This document shows, piece after piece, positions 1 through 5,254 of a stretch of 5,254 nt of DNA. Numbering within the stretch: the first letter of the stretch is position 1; each line of letters opens with the position of its first letter. Both the position numbers and the translations under genes were made by a program. Origin of the DNA: Candidatus Dormiibacterota bacterium (GTDB lineage: Bacteria > Chloroflexota > Dormibacteria > Aeolococcales > Aeolococcaceae). The stretch lies in contig DAIDIX010000138.1 of NCBI GenBank assembly GCA_027451645.1, forward strand, positions 1 to 5,254, given 5' to 3'. Under the pieces are notes generated by a model. The model made no database searches. It was not told the origin of the DNA and worked only from the letters and a program-made list of their open reading frames with translations.

Positions 1-239
1 TTCTCGTGCGCTAATCTCGGCCAGTGATACAGTTCGTCCCCTTGTGGGGTGAATACTCCCTCAGGGTAGTCACCCACATGGAGGATGAGCGTTCCGTTAG
101 GAGTGAATGGTCCCACACGGAAGAGTAGTGATCCACCGATAGCTATTAGTAGTATCAGCACGAATCCGCCAAAGAACCATTTGCTGCGCTTCCTGGTTGA
201 TTGCAATCGATCAGGTGATGTATTCATACCAACGTCCAT
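1..239 (-). CDS. Membrane-anchored small protein, 5' part only (runs off left edge)
   Basis: The minus strand is open from an ATG at 239 to the left edge, giving about 79 residues with no stop. The N-terminus is short and basic (RKRSK), followed by a strongly hydrophobic segment at about residues 22-41 (WFFGGFVLILLIAIGGSLLF). This is the layout of a single-pass anchor or uncleaved signal with the C-terminus outside. The start of the exported part (GTLILHVGDYPEGVF, then PQGDELYHW) looks beta-rich and hydrophilic and matches no family I recognise. A second in-frame ATG at 227 has a weak GGA about 9 nt upstream and is an equally good start; neither has a strong ribosome binding site. The upstream palindrome and repeats (246-280) are the likely control region. 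The reading frame is convincing because of the anchor; the function is unknown. Confidence 0.72.
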   Translation of the reverse strand, partial: MDVGMNTSPDRLQSTRKRSKWFFGGFVLILLIAIGGSLLFRVGPFTPNGTLILHVGDYPEGVFTPQGDELYHWPRLAHE

Positions 240-245
240 ACTCGT

Positions 246-280
246 AACTTGACCATTGCGCAATTTGTCGAACTTGACAA
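246..280. promoter_or_regulatory. Palindrome, inverted repeat and direct repeat upstream of the left gene
   Basis: Three small symmetric elements lie together. AACTTGAC occurs at 246-253 and again at 271-278, a 25-bp period. ATTGCGCAAT at 255-264 is a perfect 10-bp palindrome. TTGTC (265-269) and GACAA (276-280) are inverted arms around 6 nt. On the plus strand TTGACA (274-279) matches a -35 box but has no good -10 box after it. On the minus strand TTGTCA (280-275) is followed 17 bp on by only a weak AATGGT. The cluster just upstream of the gene at 239 suggests an operator or promoter region; this is inference. Confidence 0.3.
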
Positions 281-293
281 GGTGTAGCAATAG

Positions 294-554
294 CTATTCG
301 AATTCCAGAGAATGGATACAGCGTATCGCTTGTGTGGATATGGTTGGGCAACGCATGCTCCTCAGGGGTTGAGGGGTCCAATGGGTACCGTAGGTTTGCA
401 GCCTGTCGGCATATGCTGTCGCATCATGATTGTGCTCACAATGAGGGGTGGGCCAGCCCAAACGCAATTCACGAATCCGTGTATGAAGTTGACGGATCCG
501 ATCCAGCGCGCCTAAGTTTATTACAGCAGCTGGAGAACGAGCGGATACCCGCAT
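294..554 (-). CDS. Doubtful hypothetical ORF of 86 residues
   Basis: From an ATG at 554 the minus strand is open to a stop at 294-296. The segment LDRIRQLHTRIREL could be helical, and further on there are scattered Cys and His residues and a CPTI tetrapeptide. An 'I..LH ... CPTI' arrangement occurs in short actinobacterial and phage proteins, but the paired zinc-binding cysteines of such proteins are not clear here. The ORF ends 54 nt before the ATG at 239 and could be its upstream operon partner. Against it: no good ribosome binding site, no recognised domain, and the same frame stays open further upstream into the opposing gene, as a chance frame might. It is listed because the interval 240-587 otherwise holds no gene. 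Confidence 0.2.
   Translation of the reverse strand: MRVSARSPAAVINLGALDRIRQLHTRIRELRLGWPTPHCEHNHDATAYADRLQTYGTHWTPQPLRSMRCPTISTQAIRCIHSLEFE
489..518 (+). promoter_or_regulatory. Possible promoter of the PepSY-like membrane protein gene
   Basis: TTGACG (489-494) matches five of six -35 positions. It is followed after 18 bp by TAAGTT (513-518), which fits the -10 consensus only partly. The pair sits about 70 bp upstream of the chosen start at 588. The placement is sensible, but the weak -10 keeps this tentative. Confidence 0.25.
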
Positions 555-587
555 ATGCAATCCATCACCATAGTCGAGGCATTCTGT

Positions 588-1148
588 ATGCAATGGTCCC
601 GAATAAAATTGGGCTATGCCCGATTGGGAGTGATGGTTGTCGCAGTTATCGCTGCTGGAGTCAGTATCTACTGGAACGTCAACTCTCATACGTGCCCTCA
701 AGCATATTCAACGATGCCGACGACTTTCTGTCTTTCCCCCTCGCAGAAGGAAGCCGGGCTCCACACTGTACATATGTCAACTCTGCCAGACAGTTTCTTT
801 CTCAGTCTTGGTGAGGTACTTGTAAGTCCCCCATCTGGCATCTCAGCATCAGTGACTGAATCTCGGGCCGAGAGCACAGCTCTCGCAATGGCCCGCAAAC
901 AATATTCGGAGGACAACCCTGTTATTTCGGAGGTGAAGCTGGAATATGTGCTCGACTTCGACAGTAACACCACACATGGCACTTTGTTCTGGGTCATCAA
1001 TCTCACCCAACATGGTGGCGACTTTCCTATTACTGGAACTTGTCCCTATGGGCACCCATGCAATATGAGTTCGCCTTCTCGGCATGCGTTCCTCGTTGGA
1101 TATGTAAATGCGACGAACGGAGATACATCTGTAATCTTGGACCCGTGA
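588..1148 (+). CDS. Membrane-anchored exported protein with PepSY-like C-terminal region
   Basis: The protein has 186 residues. The start at 588 is preferred over the in-frame ATG at 555 because GAGG (576-579) lies 8 nt upstream and the hydrophobic segment then falls at the expected place. Residues 1-13 carry basic residues (R5, K7, R12); residues 13-28 (LGVMVVAVIAAGVSIY) form one membrane helix, so the rest is probably extracellular. Cysteines at 36, 48, 152 and 158 could form two disulfides. From about residue 86 the pattern is a helix (ESRAESTALAMARKQY), a strand (ISEVKLEYVL), then GTLFWVINLT and finally FLVGYVNATNGDTSVILDP. This resembles PepSY/YPEB-type domains (helix, strands, 'W.V.l', 'vda.tG'), which often inhibit or chaperone secreted proteases. 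The similarity is by pattern only. The gene stands alone, with no gene on its strand close by. Confidence 0.8.
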   Translation: MQWSRIKLGYARLGVMVVAVIAAGVSIYWNVNSHTCPQAYSTMPTTFCLSPSQKEAGLHTVHMSTLPDSFFLSLGEVLVSPPSGISASVTESRAESTALAMARKQYSEDNPVISEVKLEYVLDFDSNTTHGTLFWVINLTQHGGDFPITGTCPYGHPCNMSSPSRHAFLVGYVNATNGDTSVILDP

Positions 1149-1162
1149 CTCTCCTCACAAGG

Positions 1163-1182
1163 GGATGCATCTGAGAGCATCC
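1163..1182 (+). terminator. Hairpin just after the PepSY-like gene
   Basis: GGATGC (1163-1168) and GCATCC (1177-1182) form a perfect 6-bp stem with an 8-nt loop, 14 nt after the stop codon of the upstream gene. No T tract follows, so intrinsic termination would be weak. Position is the main support. Confidence 0.3.
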
Positions 1183-1393
1183 AAGAAATGGAAACCCGTC
1201 AATCAAGTGTGCTCTCGCAGGTTGTCGTTGGCATTTAGTCACGCTTCCTCATTTCATTACCAATGATTTTCCTCAGATGGGAGTGCGGGCGTTGGGAGGA
1301 CCACAGCTGGGTAACGTGCCTGCATCCGGGGGAAACGTCGAGGCGAGCAGATCTCTGAAGCAGAGTGAATCATTGGTCGTCAATGCGAATCGG

Positions 1394-1415
1394 GATGGTA
1401 TTTGACCATACCATC
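1394..1415. terminator. Perfect 8-bp hairpin between convergent genes
   Basis: GATGGTAT (1394-1401) and ATACCATC (1408-1415) pair perfectly around the 6-nt loop TTGACC. The hairpin lies about 60 bp downstream of the stop of the minus-strand remnant (1475) and on the 3' side of the plus-strand gene ending at 1148. It could therefore act as a shared terminator or an operator. It has no T tract on either strand and is A/T-rich for a terminator stem. Confidence 0.3.
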
Positions 1416-1474
1416 TGTTGATGCTTACATGTGTCTAGAGCCCGATGAGCCTGAGCTGCCAGATCGAAATCATT

Positions 1475-1741
1475 CTAGCGACCAGGTCCGCCTAAGGGGT
1501 CCAAGATGAACCCCTGCTTACCAGCTACAACTTTTGTCAATACATCACCATCGAAATACCCCAACGGACAATCAAAGTAGTGCACTCGGTAGTTGCCTTC
1601 CGGCAGCCTTACGGTTGCCCAGATTTCCTGAGGGCCGACGGTGGCCATCGGCCATACGACAAGTGAGTGCGTGGTGAACACTTGCACTCTGCACTTGTAT
1701 GTGGAACATGTACGGGATGTGCCAGGCGGACACTCGCAGAA
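1475..1741 (-). pseudogene. Remnant: C-terminal part of a small secreted-type protein
   Basis: The minus strand is open from just after a TGA (1744-1742) to a TAG at 1477-1475, 88 codons. The first part (CECPPGTSRTC) is Cys/Pro/Thr-rich. The second reads EIWATVRLPEGNYRVHYFDC, then DVLTKVVAGKQGFILDP. The pattern 'V.LP.GNY.V...DC ... VVAG.. ..ILD' is that of a beta-sandwich or carboxypeptidase-regulatory-like C-terminus of an exported protein. The only internal starts are GTG or ATG codons without ribosome binding sites (first GTG at 1687), and no signal peptide or anchor precedes the segment in any minus frame back to 1821. I read it as a gene that lost its 5' part, or whose 5' part is frameshifted. 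A short functional ORF from 1687 cannot be excluded. Confidence 0.35.
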
Positions 1742-1820
1742 TCACAATACTGTTTCCAAACCAAAGTGCAACTCGATGTGCCTGGAACTGCGCTTTTGAG
1801 CCGTACTGACACTCTGGCTT

Positions 1821-2768
1821 CTAGAGTTCCCGCACTCCACACCAGAGCGTGTTGCCGGAGGACAGCTTCACATCCAGGCCCTTCCGGGCATCACCCTGAC
1901 CACTGAGTCTCGCTCTGGCTTCTTGGGGAGAACGGCTGTTCCGAGCAGTTGCCTGCACATTCCTGGCGCTTGGCGACTGTCGTGAATGGAAGTATGCATA
2001 CGGCAGCCCATTGCTGTCTCTTTCGTTCATGATCCTGTTAGTCTGGCGCTGTGTGTCAAACATGACCAGCCTTCTGACTGGAGATGAAGTGCCTGGCACG
2101 TGCAGCTCGAACTCGAGTACAAAGGCACCTGGGGTATCTCCAGGTGCACCAACAGACGATCTCCAGGCAACATCTGCTCTTCGAACGACATTGCCGGATG
2201 CTCGCTGCTCCCTGATCCACTGTGCGACGAGCGGTGATTTCCATAGGCCATACGGGATGCTGCATTCGCTGCCATGGCGCAGGGCACCATCACCAAGCTG
2301 GTTGACTGCAGTCGTGAGCACATCCTCAAGGGTTGAGTCTGACGGAACCTGCTCCCACTCAGCAGTTCTGGTGAACCATCGCATTCCAGGTGCCTTGGGA
2401 GGGTAGCCGAGAACGGAGCGTCCTGAATCGTAGTACTTTCCCCATTCGATATTGGTGGTGGCTCCGGGCAATATGTCGCTTCGGGGTACCCAGAAGCAGA
2501 TCACATCACTCCGCTTTGCTGCCTCAAGCTCCCAGCGGAGAATGTCCGAATAGGGAACACGGGTTGCCCACTTCCCACCTCTGGGAACTGGCATGAAGAC
2601 AGCTCCGTCGTATCCGATGCTTCTCAGATGAGCAAGGGCCTGCTGCCGCCAGTCCGGTACGACACCGATCTGCTCACCCTTTGGGCTCGGACCAGCAAGA
2701 AAGATCGACTTCTTGAAGGACTCGGGAAATGCTTCAGAAGCATAGTACACATCCATGTACGCAATCAT
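1821..2768 (-). CDS. Nucleoside 2-deoxyribosyltransferase-like protein with divergent C-terminus
   Basis: The protein has 315 residues from the ATG at 2768. The N-terminal 125 or so residues match the nucleoside 2-deoxyribosyltransferase-like fold (Nuc_deoxyri_tr2 type). Motifs in order are SIFLAGPSPKG (21-31), DWRQQALAHLRSIGYDG (39-55), WELEAAKRSDVICFWVPR (79-96), GATTNIEWGKYYDSGR (102-117) and VLGYP (119-123). E108 in TTNIEWG is the natural candidate catalytic or substrate-binding acid. Members normally act on N-glycosidic bonds of nucleosides or nucleotides in the cytoplasm. In actinobacteria I know this domain joined to a Nudix hydrolase through a linker like the one here (YGLWKSPLVAQWI, then SGNVVRRADVAW). 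Residues 205-315 show no Nudix box and become R/S/Q-rich. No ribosome binding site precedes 2768 or the second ATG at 2756, which suits the family N-terminus (MDVYYASEAFPESF) better. Substrate unknown. Confidence 0.8.
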   Translation of the reverse strand: MIAYMDVYYASEAFPESFKKSIFLAGPSPKGEQIGVVPDWRQQALAHLRSIGYDGAVFMPVPRGGKWATRVPYSDILRWELEAAKRSDVICFWVPRSDILPGATTNIEWGKYYDSGRSVLGYPPKAPGMRWFTRTAEWEQVPSDSTLEDVLTTAVNQLGDGALRHGSECSIPYGLWKSPLVAQWIREQRASGNVVRRADVAWRSSVGAPGDTPGAFVLEFELHVPGTSSPVRRLVMFDTQRQTNRIMNERDSNGLPYAYFHSRQSPSARNVQATARNSRSPQEARARLSGQGDARKGLDVKLSSGNTLWCGVREL

Positions 2769-3071
2769 AGACAGCAGCAGCAGACATCAAAGGGACAAAA
2801 CATGGCTTGCTTCCGGTCATGAATTGCCACAGTACATTCGCTCAGCACAATCGACAGCAATGAGGAGCTCGTAGGGAGTCCATGGGAAGCCAGCGGGTGC
2901 TGATTGTGAGCAATGATTGCATTGGGGAATGAGGAGTCGAGCATCTCCAGATGCGTGAGCGCACACGCACCCATCTGAGTAGTGATTGACATGATCACGC
3001 TGTTGCAGCAGAGTCACAAAGTGAGCAGTAACACTATTGAAGGCTCAAGCACCGCTTACCATGAGTCCATA
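2769..3071. promoter_or_regulatory. Divergent intergenic region
   Basis: This stretch separates the minus-strand transferase gene from the plus-strand surface-protein gene and should hold both promoters. It contains four CAG triplets (2772-2783) just upstream of the transferase start. It also has a consensus -35 TTGACA at 2986-2991 on the plus strand without a good -10 at the right spacing. Two minus-strand ORFs of 77 and 66 codons exist here. One ends at 2765 in an ATGA overlap with the ATG at 2768, but neither resembles a known protein and I do not call them. Confidence 0.35.
2941..2969. repeat. Two overlapping short palindromes
   Basis: GCATCT/AGATGC (2941-2954) is a 6-bp palindrome with 2 bp between its arms. 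TGCGTG/CACGCA (2952-2969) is a 6-bp inverted repeat with a 6-nt loop. They share three bases and lie about 100 bp upstream of the surface-protein start. They could be a repressor site or leader hairpins; no regulator is identified. Confidence 0.3.
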
Positions 3072-4751
3072 ATGAGCTGGTCCCGTGAGAAGCGACGATT
3101 TCGAGCGCTGCATGCACTGCTGATCGTGGCACTCGTAGGTATTGCATTCGGTGGAAATGCATGGGTTGCACATGCAGCAACGAGCTACACTGTCACGTTC
3201 AACGGGAATGGATCCACTTCTGGAGCAATGAGTCCTGAAACCAGCAGCACTCCCGCTTCACTGACTGCAAACACCTATGTTCGGACAGGATTTGTGTTCA
3301 CGGGATGGAACTCAGCAGCGAATGGATCCGGAACGGCGTACGCGAATGAGGCAACATACCCGTTCACTGCGAACATCACACTGTATGCCCAGTGGGCAGG
3401 TGTGTCTGAAGCTGCCACATTCCCAGTGAATGTCAAGGCTCTTGGAGGGACAACGCTCTCCATCAATCCCCAGAAGGTTGGCGATCTCATTGTCTTTTCC
3501 TCCCAGATATGGTCACAGACCATCACTGTGACAGGAGTGAGCTGTCCTGAAACGAGCGCCTGGCAGCTTGCAAAGCGCTATGTGGACACAGTGAATGGAG
3601 TAATCACGGAGGAGCTCTGGTGGGCAACTGCCACAGCTACTGGAGCGACGACGATCACTGCCACGTATTCAGCAAGTGTGTCTGCACTCAGTCCTGAACT
3701 CGTTGCCGATTCATTCACTTCCTCGAGTCCGCTTGTATGGAGCTTTGAATCGGGTGCTGGTGCTGCTGCAACCAACACAGCCACGATTGCGTATCCCAGT
3801 CTTACGAGCGGAGCTGCGCAGATGCAGCTGTACTGGGCCTATGCAGAGTCAACCCAGACTGCAAGCGCAGGCAGCACCACCGGCTTTACATATGATCCAA
3901 CTGCAGCAGGAAACATGACGACGTTCAACGATGTCCTCAATACATACACTGCCTACGCACCAACTGCAGTGCAGACTGCGGGAAGCAACGACACAGCAAT
4001 TGCGGGCATATTTGCTGCACAGCTTCCGAGCCAGACCATAAGCTTCACTTCCACAGCTCCCACAAACGCAACTGTTGGCGGGACATACACACCAACTGCA
4101 ACTGCCACATCGGGGTTGGGAGTACTGTTCTCCATTGATGGCGCTTCTGCAGGATGCTCTCTTTCATCAGGGCTCGTGACGTTCATCTCACCGGCAGGAG
4201 TGTGCATCATCGATGCAAACCAGCCTGGAAATGCAAGCTATGCACCTGCTCCACAGGTGCAGCAGATCTTCAGTGTTGGACAGGGTATTCCTGTAACACT
4301 TCCTGTTATCCCGGGATCCCTTGCATTTGTTACGCCTCCCTCTGGTTTTGCCTTTGCTCCTGTTACGCTCAACGGCTCAAACCAGACCGAGGTCGCGTCT
4401 CAGACTCTCGATATCGGTGACAACACTGGATCTGGATCTGGCTGGAATGTCACTCTCTCAAATACGACATTCACAAGCGGCACGAACCAGCTCGCGAACG
4501 GTGACTTCACAGTACCTGCACTGCCAACCTCCGCGTGCGATACTGGCATCTCGTGCAATCTTGCCAATCTCGGAACGTGGTCCTCCTATTCCCTTCCAGG
4601 GACTACTGCCACAAAGCTGCTCTCGTCAGCAGCAGCTACGGGTATGGCAAACCAGACTGTGACTGTCAACTGGAAAGCAGTCTTTCCTGCAGACACCTAC
4701 TCAGGAACGTATACGTCCACGTGGACGTTGACACTCGTTAGCGGGCCGTAA
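3072..4751 (+). CDS. Secreted multidomain surface protein: InlB-type repeat, Ig-like domain, WxL-like C-terminus
   Basis: The protein has 559 residues. The ATG at 3072 is chosen because it gives a normal signal peptide: basic MSWSREKRRFR, a hydrophobic core (ALLIVALVGIAFGG) and cleavage near AHA|ATS (residue 35). Starts at 2982 or 2991 would add about 30 residues before it. No clear ribosome binding site is seen. Residues 38-109 are one InlB B / Listeria-Bacteroides repeat (YTVTFNGNG, FTGWN, ITLYAQW). Residues 112-316 are a Thr/Ser/Ala-rich beta domain (GDLIVF, ELWWATATATGATTITATYS) that I cannot name. Residues 320-403 are an Ig-like domain (QTISFTST, ATVGGTYTPTATA) with C362 and C378 placed for a disulfide. 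Residues 415-559 resemble a WxL cell-wall-binding domain: SGWNVTLS near 456 and YTSTWTLTL at the end, with W551-T-L553. There is no LPXTG motif and no membrane tail, so attachment would be non-covalent. Likely an adhesin or envelope-coat protein (inference). Confidence 0.88.
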   Translation: MSWSREKRRFRALHALLIVALVGIAFGGNAWVAHAATSYTVTFNGNGSTSGAMSPETSSTPASLTANTYVRTGFVFTGWNSAANGSGTAYANEATYPFTANITLYAQWAGVSEAATFPVNVKALGGTTLSINPQKVGDLIVFSSQIWSQTITVTGVSCPETSAWQLAKRYVDTVNGVITEELWWATATATGATTITATYSASVSALSPELVADSFTSSSPLVWSFESGAGAAATNTATIAYPSLTSGAAQMQLYWAYAESTQTASAGSTTGFTYDPTAAGNMTTFNDVLNTYTAYAPTAVQTAGSNDTAIAGIFAAQLPSQTISFTSTAPTNATVGGTYTPTATATSGLGVLFSIDGASAGCSLSSGLVTFISPAGVCIIDANQPGNASYAPAPQVQQIFSVGQGIPVTLPVIPGSLAFVTPPSGFAFAPVTLNGSNQTEVASQTLDIGDNTGSGSGWNVTLSNTTFTSGTNQLANGDFTVPALPTSACDTGISCNLANLGTWSSYSLPGTTATKLLSSAAATGMANQTVTVNWKAVFPADTYSGTYTSTWTLTLVSGP

Positions 4752-4752
4752 C

Positions 4753-4795
4753 CAGGAAATTTTGTGACACCTTCAATGAAAGTACATTTTTCCTG
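4753..4795 (+). terminator. Inverted repeat after the surface-protein gene
   Basis: CAGGAAA (4753-4759) and TTTCCTG (4789-4795) are perfect 7-bp inverted arms starting one base after the stop codon and ending in a T-rich run (4787-4791). The 29-nt loop is long for an intrinsic terminator, so read-through into the gene at 4868 is possible. Confidence 0.25.
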
Positions 4796-4850
4796 TTCGT
4801 CTCCGGAGATGGGCAGGTGCTACCCGCTATTCAATCCCCAATCTCGAGTG

Positions 4851-4856
4851 AAGGAG
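4851..4856 (+). promoter_or_regulatory. Ribosome binding site deciding the start at 4868
   Basis: AAGGAG lies 11 nt before the ATG at 4868, slightly long but usable. It lies inside the frame that would open from the GTG at 4817. The GTG lacks a site of its own and would put 17 polar residues before the basic/hydrophobic N-terminus, so 4868 is the better start. Confidence 0.5.
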
Positions 4857-4867
4857 CTACAGAGAGC

Positions 4868-5248
4868 ATGAGTGCGCAGATCGATCCACAAATCCGTGCA
4901 AGCCGCTGGAAAATGGGACTGAGGACATTTGCACCCGTGATTCTCCTTTCTGTCCTTGCCGCATGGACTGTGGGCCAGAACTTCAACCAGATTGCATCCA
5001 ATCCTATGTTCGTTCCAGGTATCACTTCTCAGTGCGACACTCCTCAAGGACAAACAGAAAGCTGTGATGTCATGTACAAGGTAGACGGCAAAACCTATTC
5101 ACCTTCCATAGGATTTTCAAATGGTACGGAGACCTCAGGAACGGAGGTGTCCATGGTGTATGCTCCCAGCAATCCGGGTAATGCCATAACGGAATCAAGT
5201 GCACGTTGCACAGGAAAGCGAATAGGCGTTGCACGGAAAAGCGAATAG
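4868..5248 (+). CDS. Small membrane protein with DUF3592-like segment, 3' end replaced by repeats
   Basis: The protein has 126 residues. Residues 1-18 are polar and basic (RASRWKMGLR) and residues 20-36 (TFAPVILLSVLAAWTVG) form a membrane helix. The outer part has C56 and C66, then YKVDGKTYSPS (70-80), GTEVSMVYAP (91-100) and SNPGNAI (101-107). That matches the strand pattern 'y.vdGk.Y ... G..v.v.YdP.nP..A' of DUF3592-type proteins, whose function is unknown and which usually continue to a second membrane helix. Here the frame enters 23-bp tandem repeats at 5205, so the last 14 or so residues (from about R113) are encoded by repeat DNA and end at a TAG in the second unit. The native C-terminus therefore seems lost. 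The gene lies 116 bp after the surface-protein gene on the same strand and may be cotranscribed with it. Confidence 0.72.
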   Translation: MSAQIDPQIRASRWKMGLRTFAPVILLSVLAAWTVGQNFNQIASNPMFVPGITSQCDTPQGQTESCDVMYKVDGKTYSPSIGFSNGTETSGTEVSMVYAPSNPGNAITESSARCTGKRIGVARKSE

Positions 5249-5254
5249 CCGTTG
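5205..5254. repeat. 23-bp tandem repeat array, continuing past the right edge
   Basis: Unit 1 is 5205-5227 and unit 2 is 5228-5250. They agree at 20 of 23 positions and differ at unit positions 8, 10 and 22. The first four bases of a third unit (GTTG) end the window. Each unit begins GTTGCAC and contains AAGCGAATAG. The units abut without spacers, so this is a tandem repeat and not a CRISPR array as far as can be seen. The array overlaps the 3' end of the gene at 4868, and 23 is not a multiple of three. Confidence 0.8.

Larger units (their letters stand above)
1149..1474. other. Gene-free stretch between convergent reading frames
   Basis: No reading frame on either strand looks coding. Besides the hairpins at 1163-1182 and 1394-1415, the 9-bp sequence ACCAATGAT (1259-1267) recurs inverted as ATCATTGGT (1369-1377). 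One such match at this distance is expected by chance in a window this long. I see no tRNA, riboswitch or mobile-element end. Confidence 0.4.

Noticed and set aside
332..814. Plus-strand reading frame of 160 codons
   Set aside because: It overlaps most of the 5' half of the gene at 588 in another frame, has no signal, domain or ribosome binding site, and shows no protein-like pattern.
34..1167. CACAAGGGGA found on the minus strand near 45 and the plus strand at 1156
   Set aside because: Ten shared bases, one copy inside a coding region, with no further similarity around them; most likely chance.
1259..1377. 9-bp inverted repeat as ends of a small mobile element
   Set aside because: A 9-bp match at this separation is expected by chance in a window this long, and no flanking target duplication or transposase is present.
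2011..2406. Plus-strand reading frame of 131 codons
   Set aside because: It is antisense to the transferase gene, whose family motifs upstream in the same frame make the minus strand the coding one.
2765..2998. Minus-strand ORF ending in an ATGA overlap with the transferase start
   Set aside because: The overlap would suit translational coupling, but the sequence ends in a run of four cysteines encoded by the CAG/CTG repeat, has no recognised pattern and no ribosome binding site.
4800..4809. 10-bp palindrome TCTCCGGAGA before the last gene
   Set aside because: A single short palindrome with no promoter elements at fitting distance; too little to call an operator.
5205..5254. Possible start of a CRISPR array
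   Set aside because: The 23-bp units abut directly with no spacer and differ at three positions; no cas gene is visible. A plain tandem repeat explains what is seen.

Overview
The window (about half G+C) looks like accessory chromosome of an actinobacterium. Two things suggest this. One is a large secreted protein with an InlB-type repeat, an actinobacterial-style Ig-like domain and a WxL-like C-terminus. The other is a nucleoside 2-deoxyribosyltransferase-like protein of a type I associate with actinobacterial Nudix fusions. An acidimicrobial host of moderate G+C is a reasonable guess, but nothing here fixes the lineage: there is no rRNA, tRNA or housekeeping gene.

Layout from left to right. 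(1) The 5' part of a minus-strand gene for a small single-pass membrane-anchored protein runs off the left edge (1-239). Upstream of it is a short stretch with a palindrome, an inverted repeat and a direct repeat, then a doubtful minus-strand ORF (294-554). (2) A plus-strand gene (588-1148) encodes a membrane-anchored exported protein whose C-terminal half has a PepSY-like pattern. (3) A stretch of about 325 bp (1149-1474) has no credible gene and holds two hairpins. (4) A minus-strand coding remnant (1475-1741) resembles the C-terminus of a small secreted protein. (5) A minus-strand gene (1821-2768) has an N-terminal nucleoside 2-deoxyribosyltransferase-like domain and a C-terminal region that lacks a Nudix box. 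(6) About 300 bp between divergent genes (2769-3071) carry small palindromes only. (7) A plus-strand gene (3072-4751) encodes the 559-residue secreted multidomain surface protein. (8) A plus-strand gene (4868-5248) encodes a small membrane protein with a DUF3592-like segment. Its 3' end runs into a 23-bp tandem repeat that begins at 5205 and continues past the right edge.

The genes do not form an obvious pathway. Four of the five good genes encode proteins with an export signal or an N-terminal membrane anchor, so the region looks like a cell-envelope cluster interrupted by one cytoplasmic nucleoside-type enzyme. The gene remnant, the odd enzyme C-terminus and the repeat-truncated gene suggest a region that is being rearranged. 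The right edge lies inside a tandem repeat and the left edge inside a gene, so this may be a whole short contig whose assembly stopped at the repeat.
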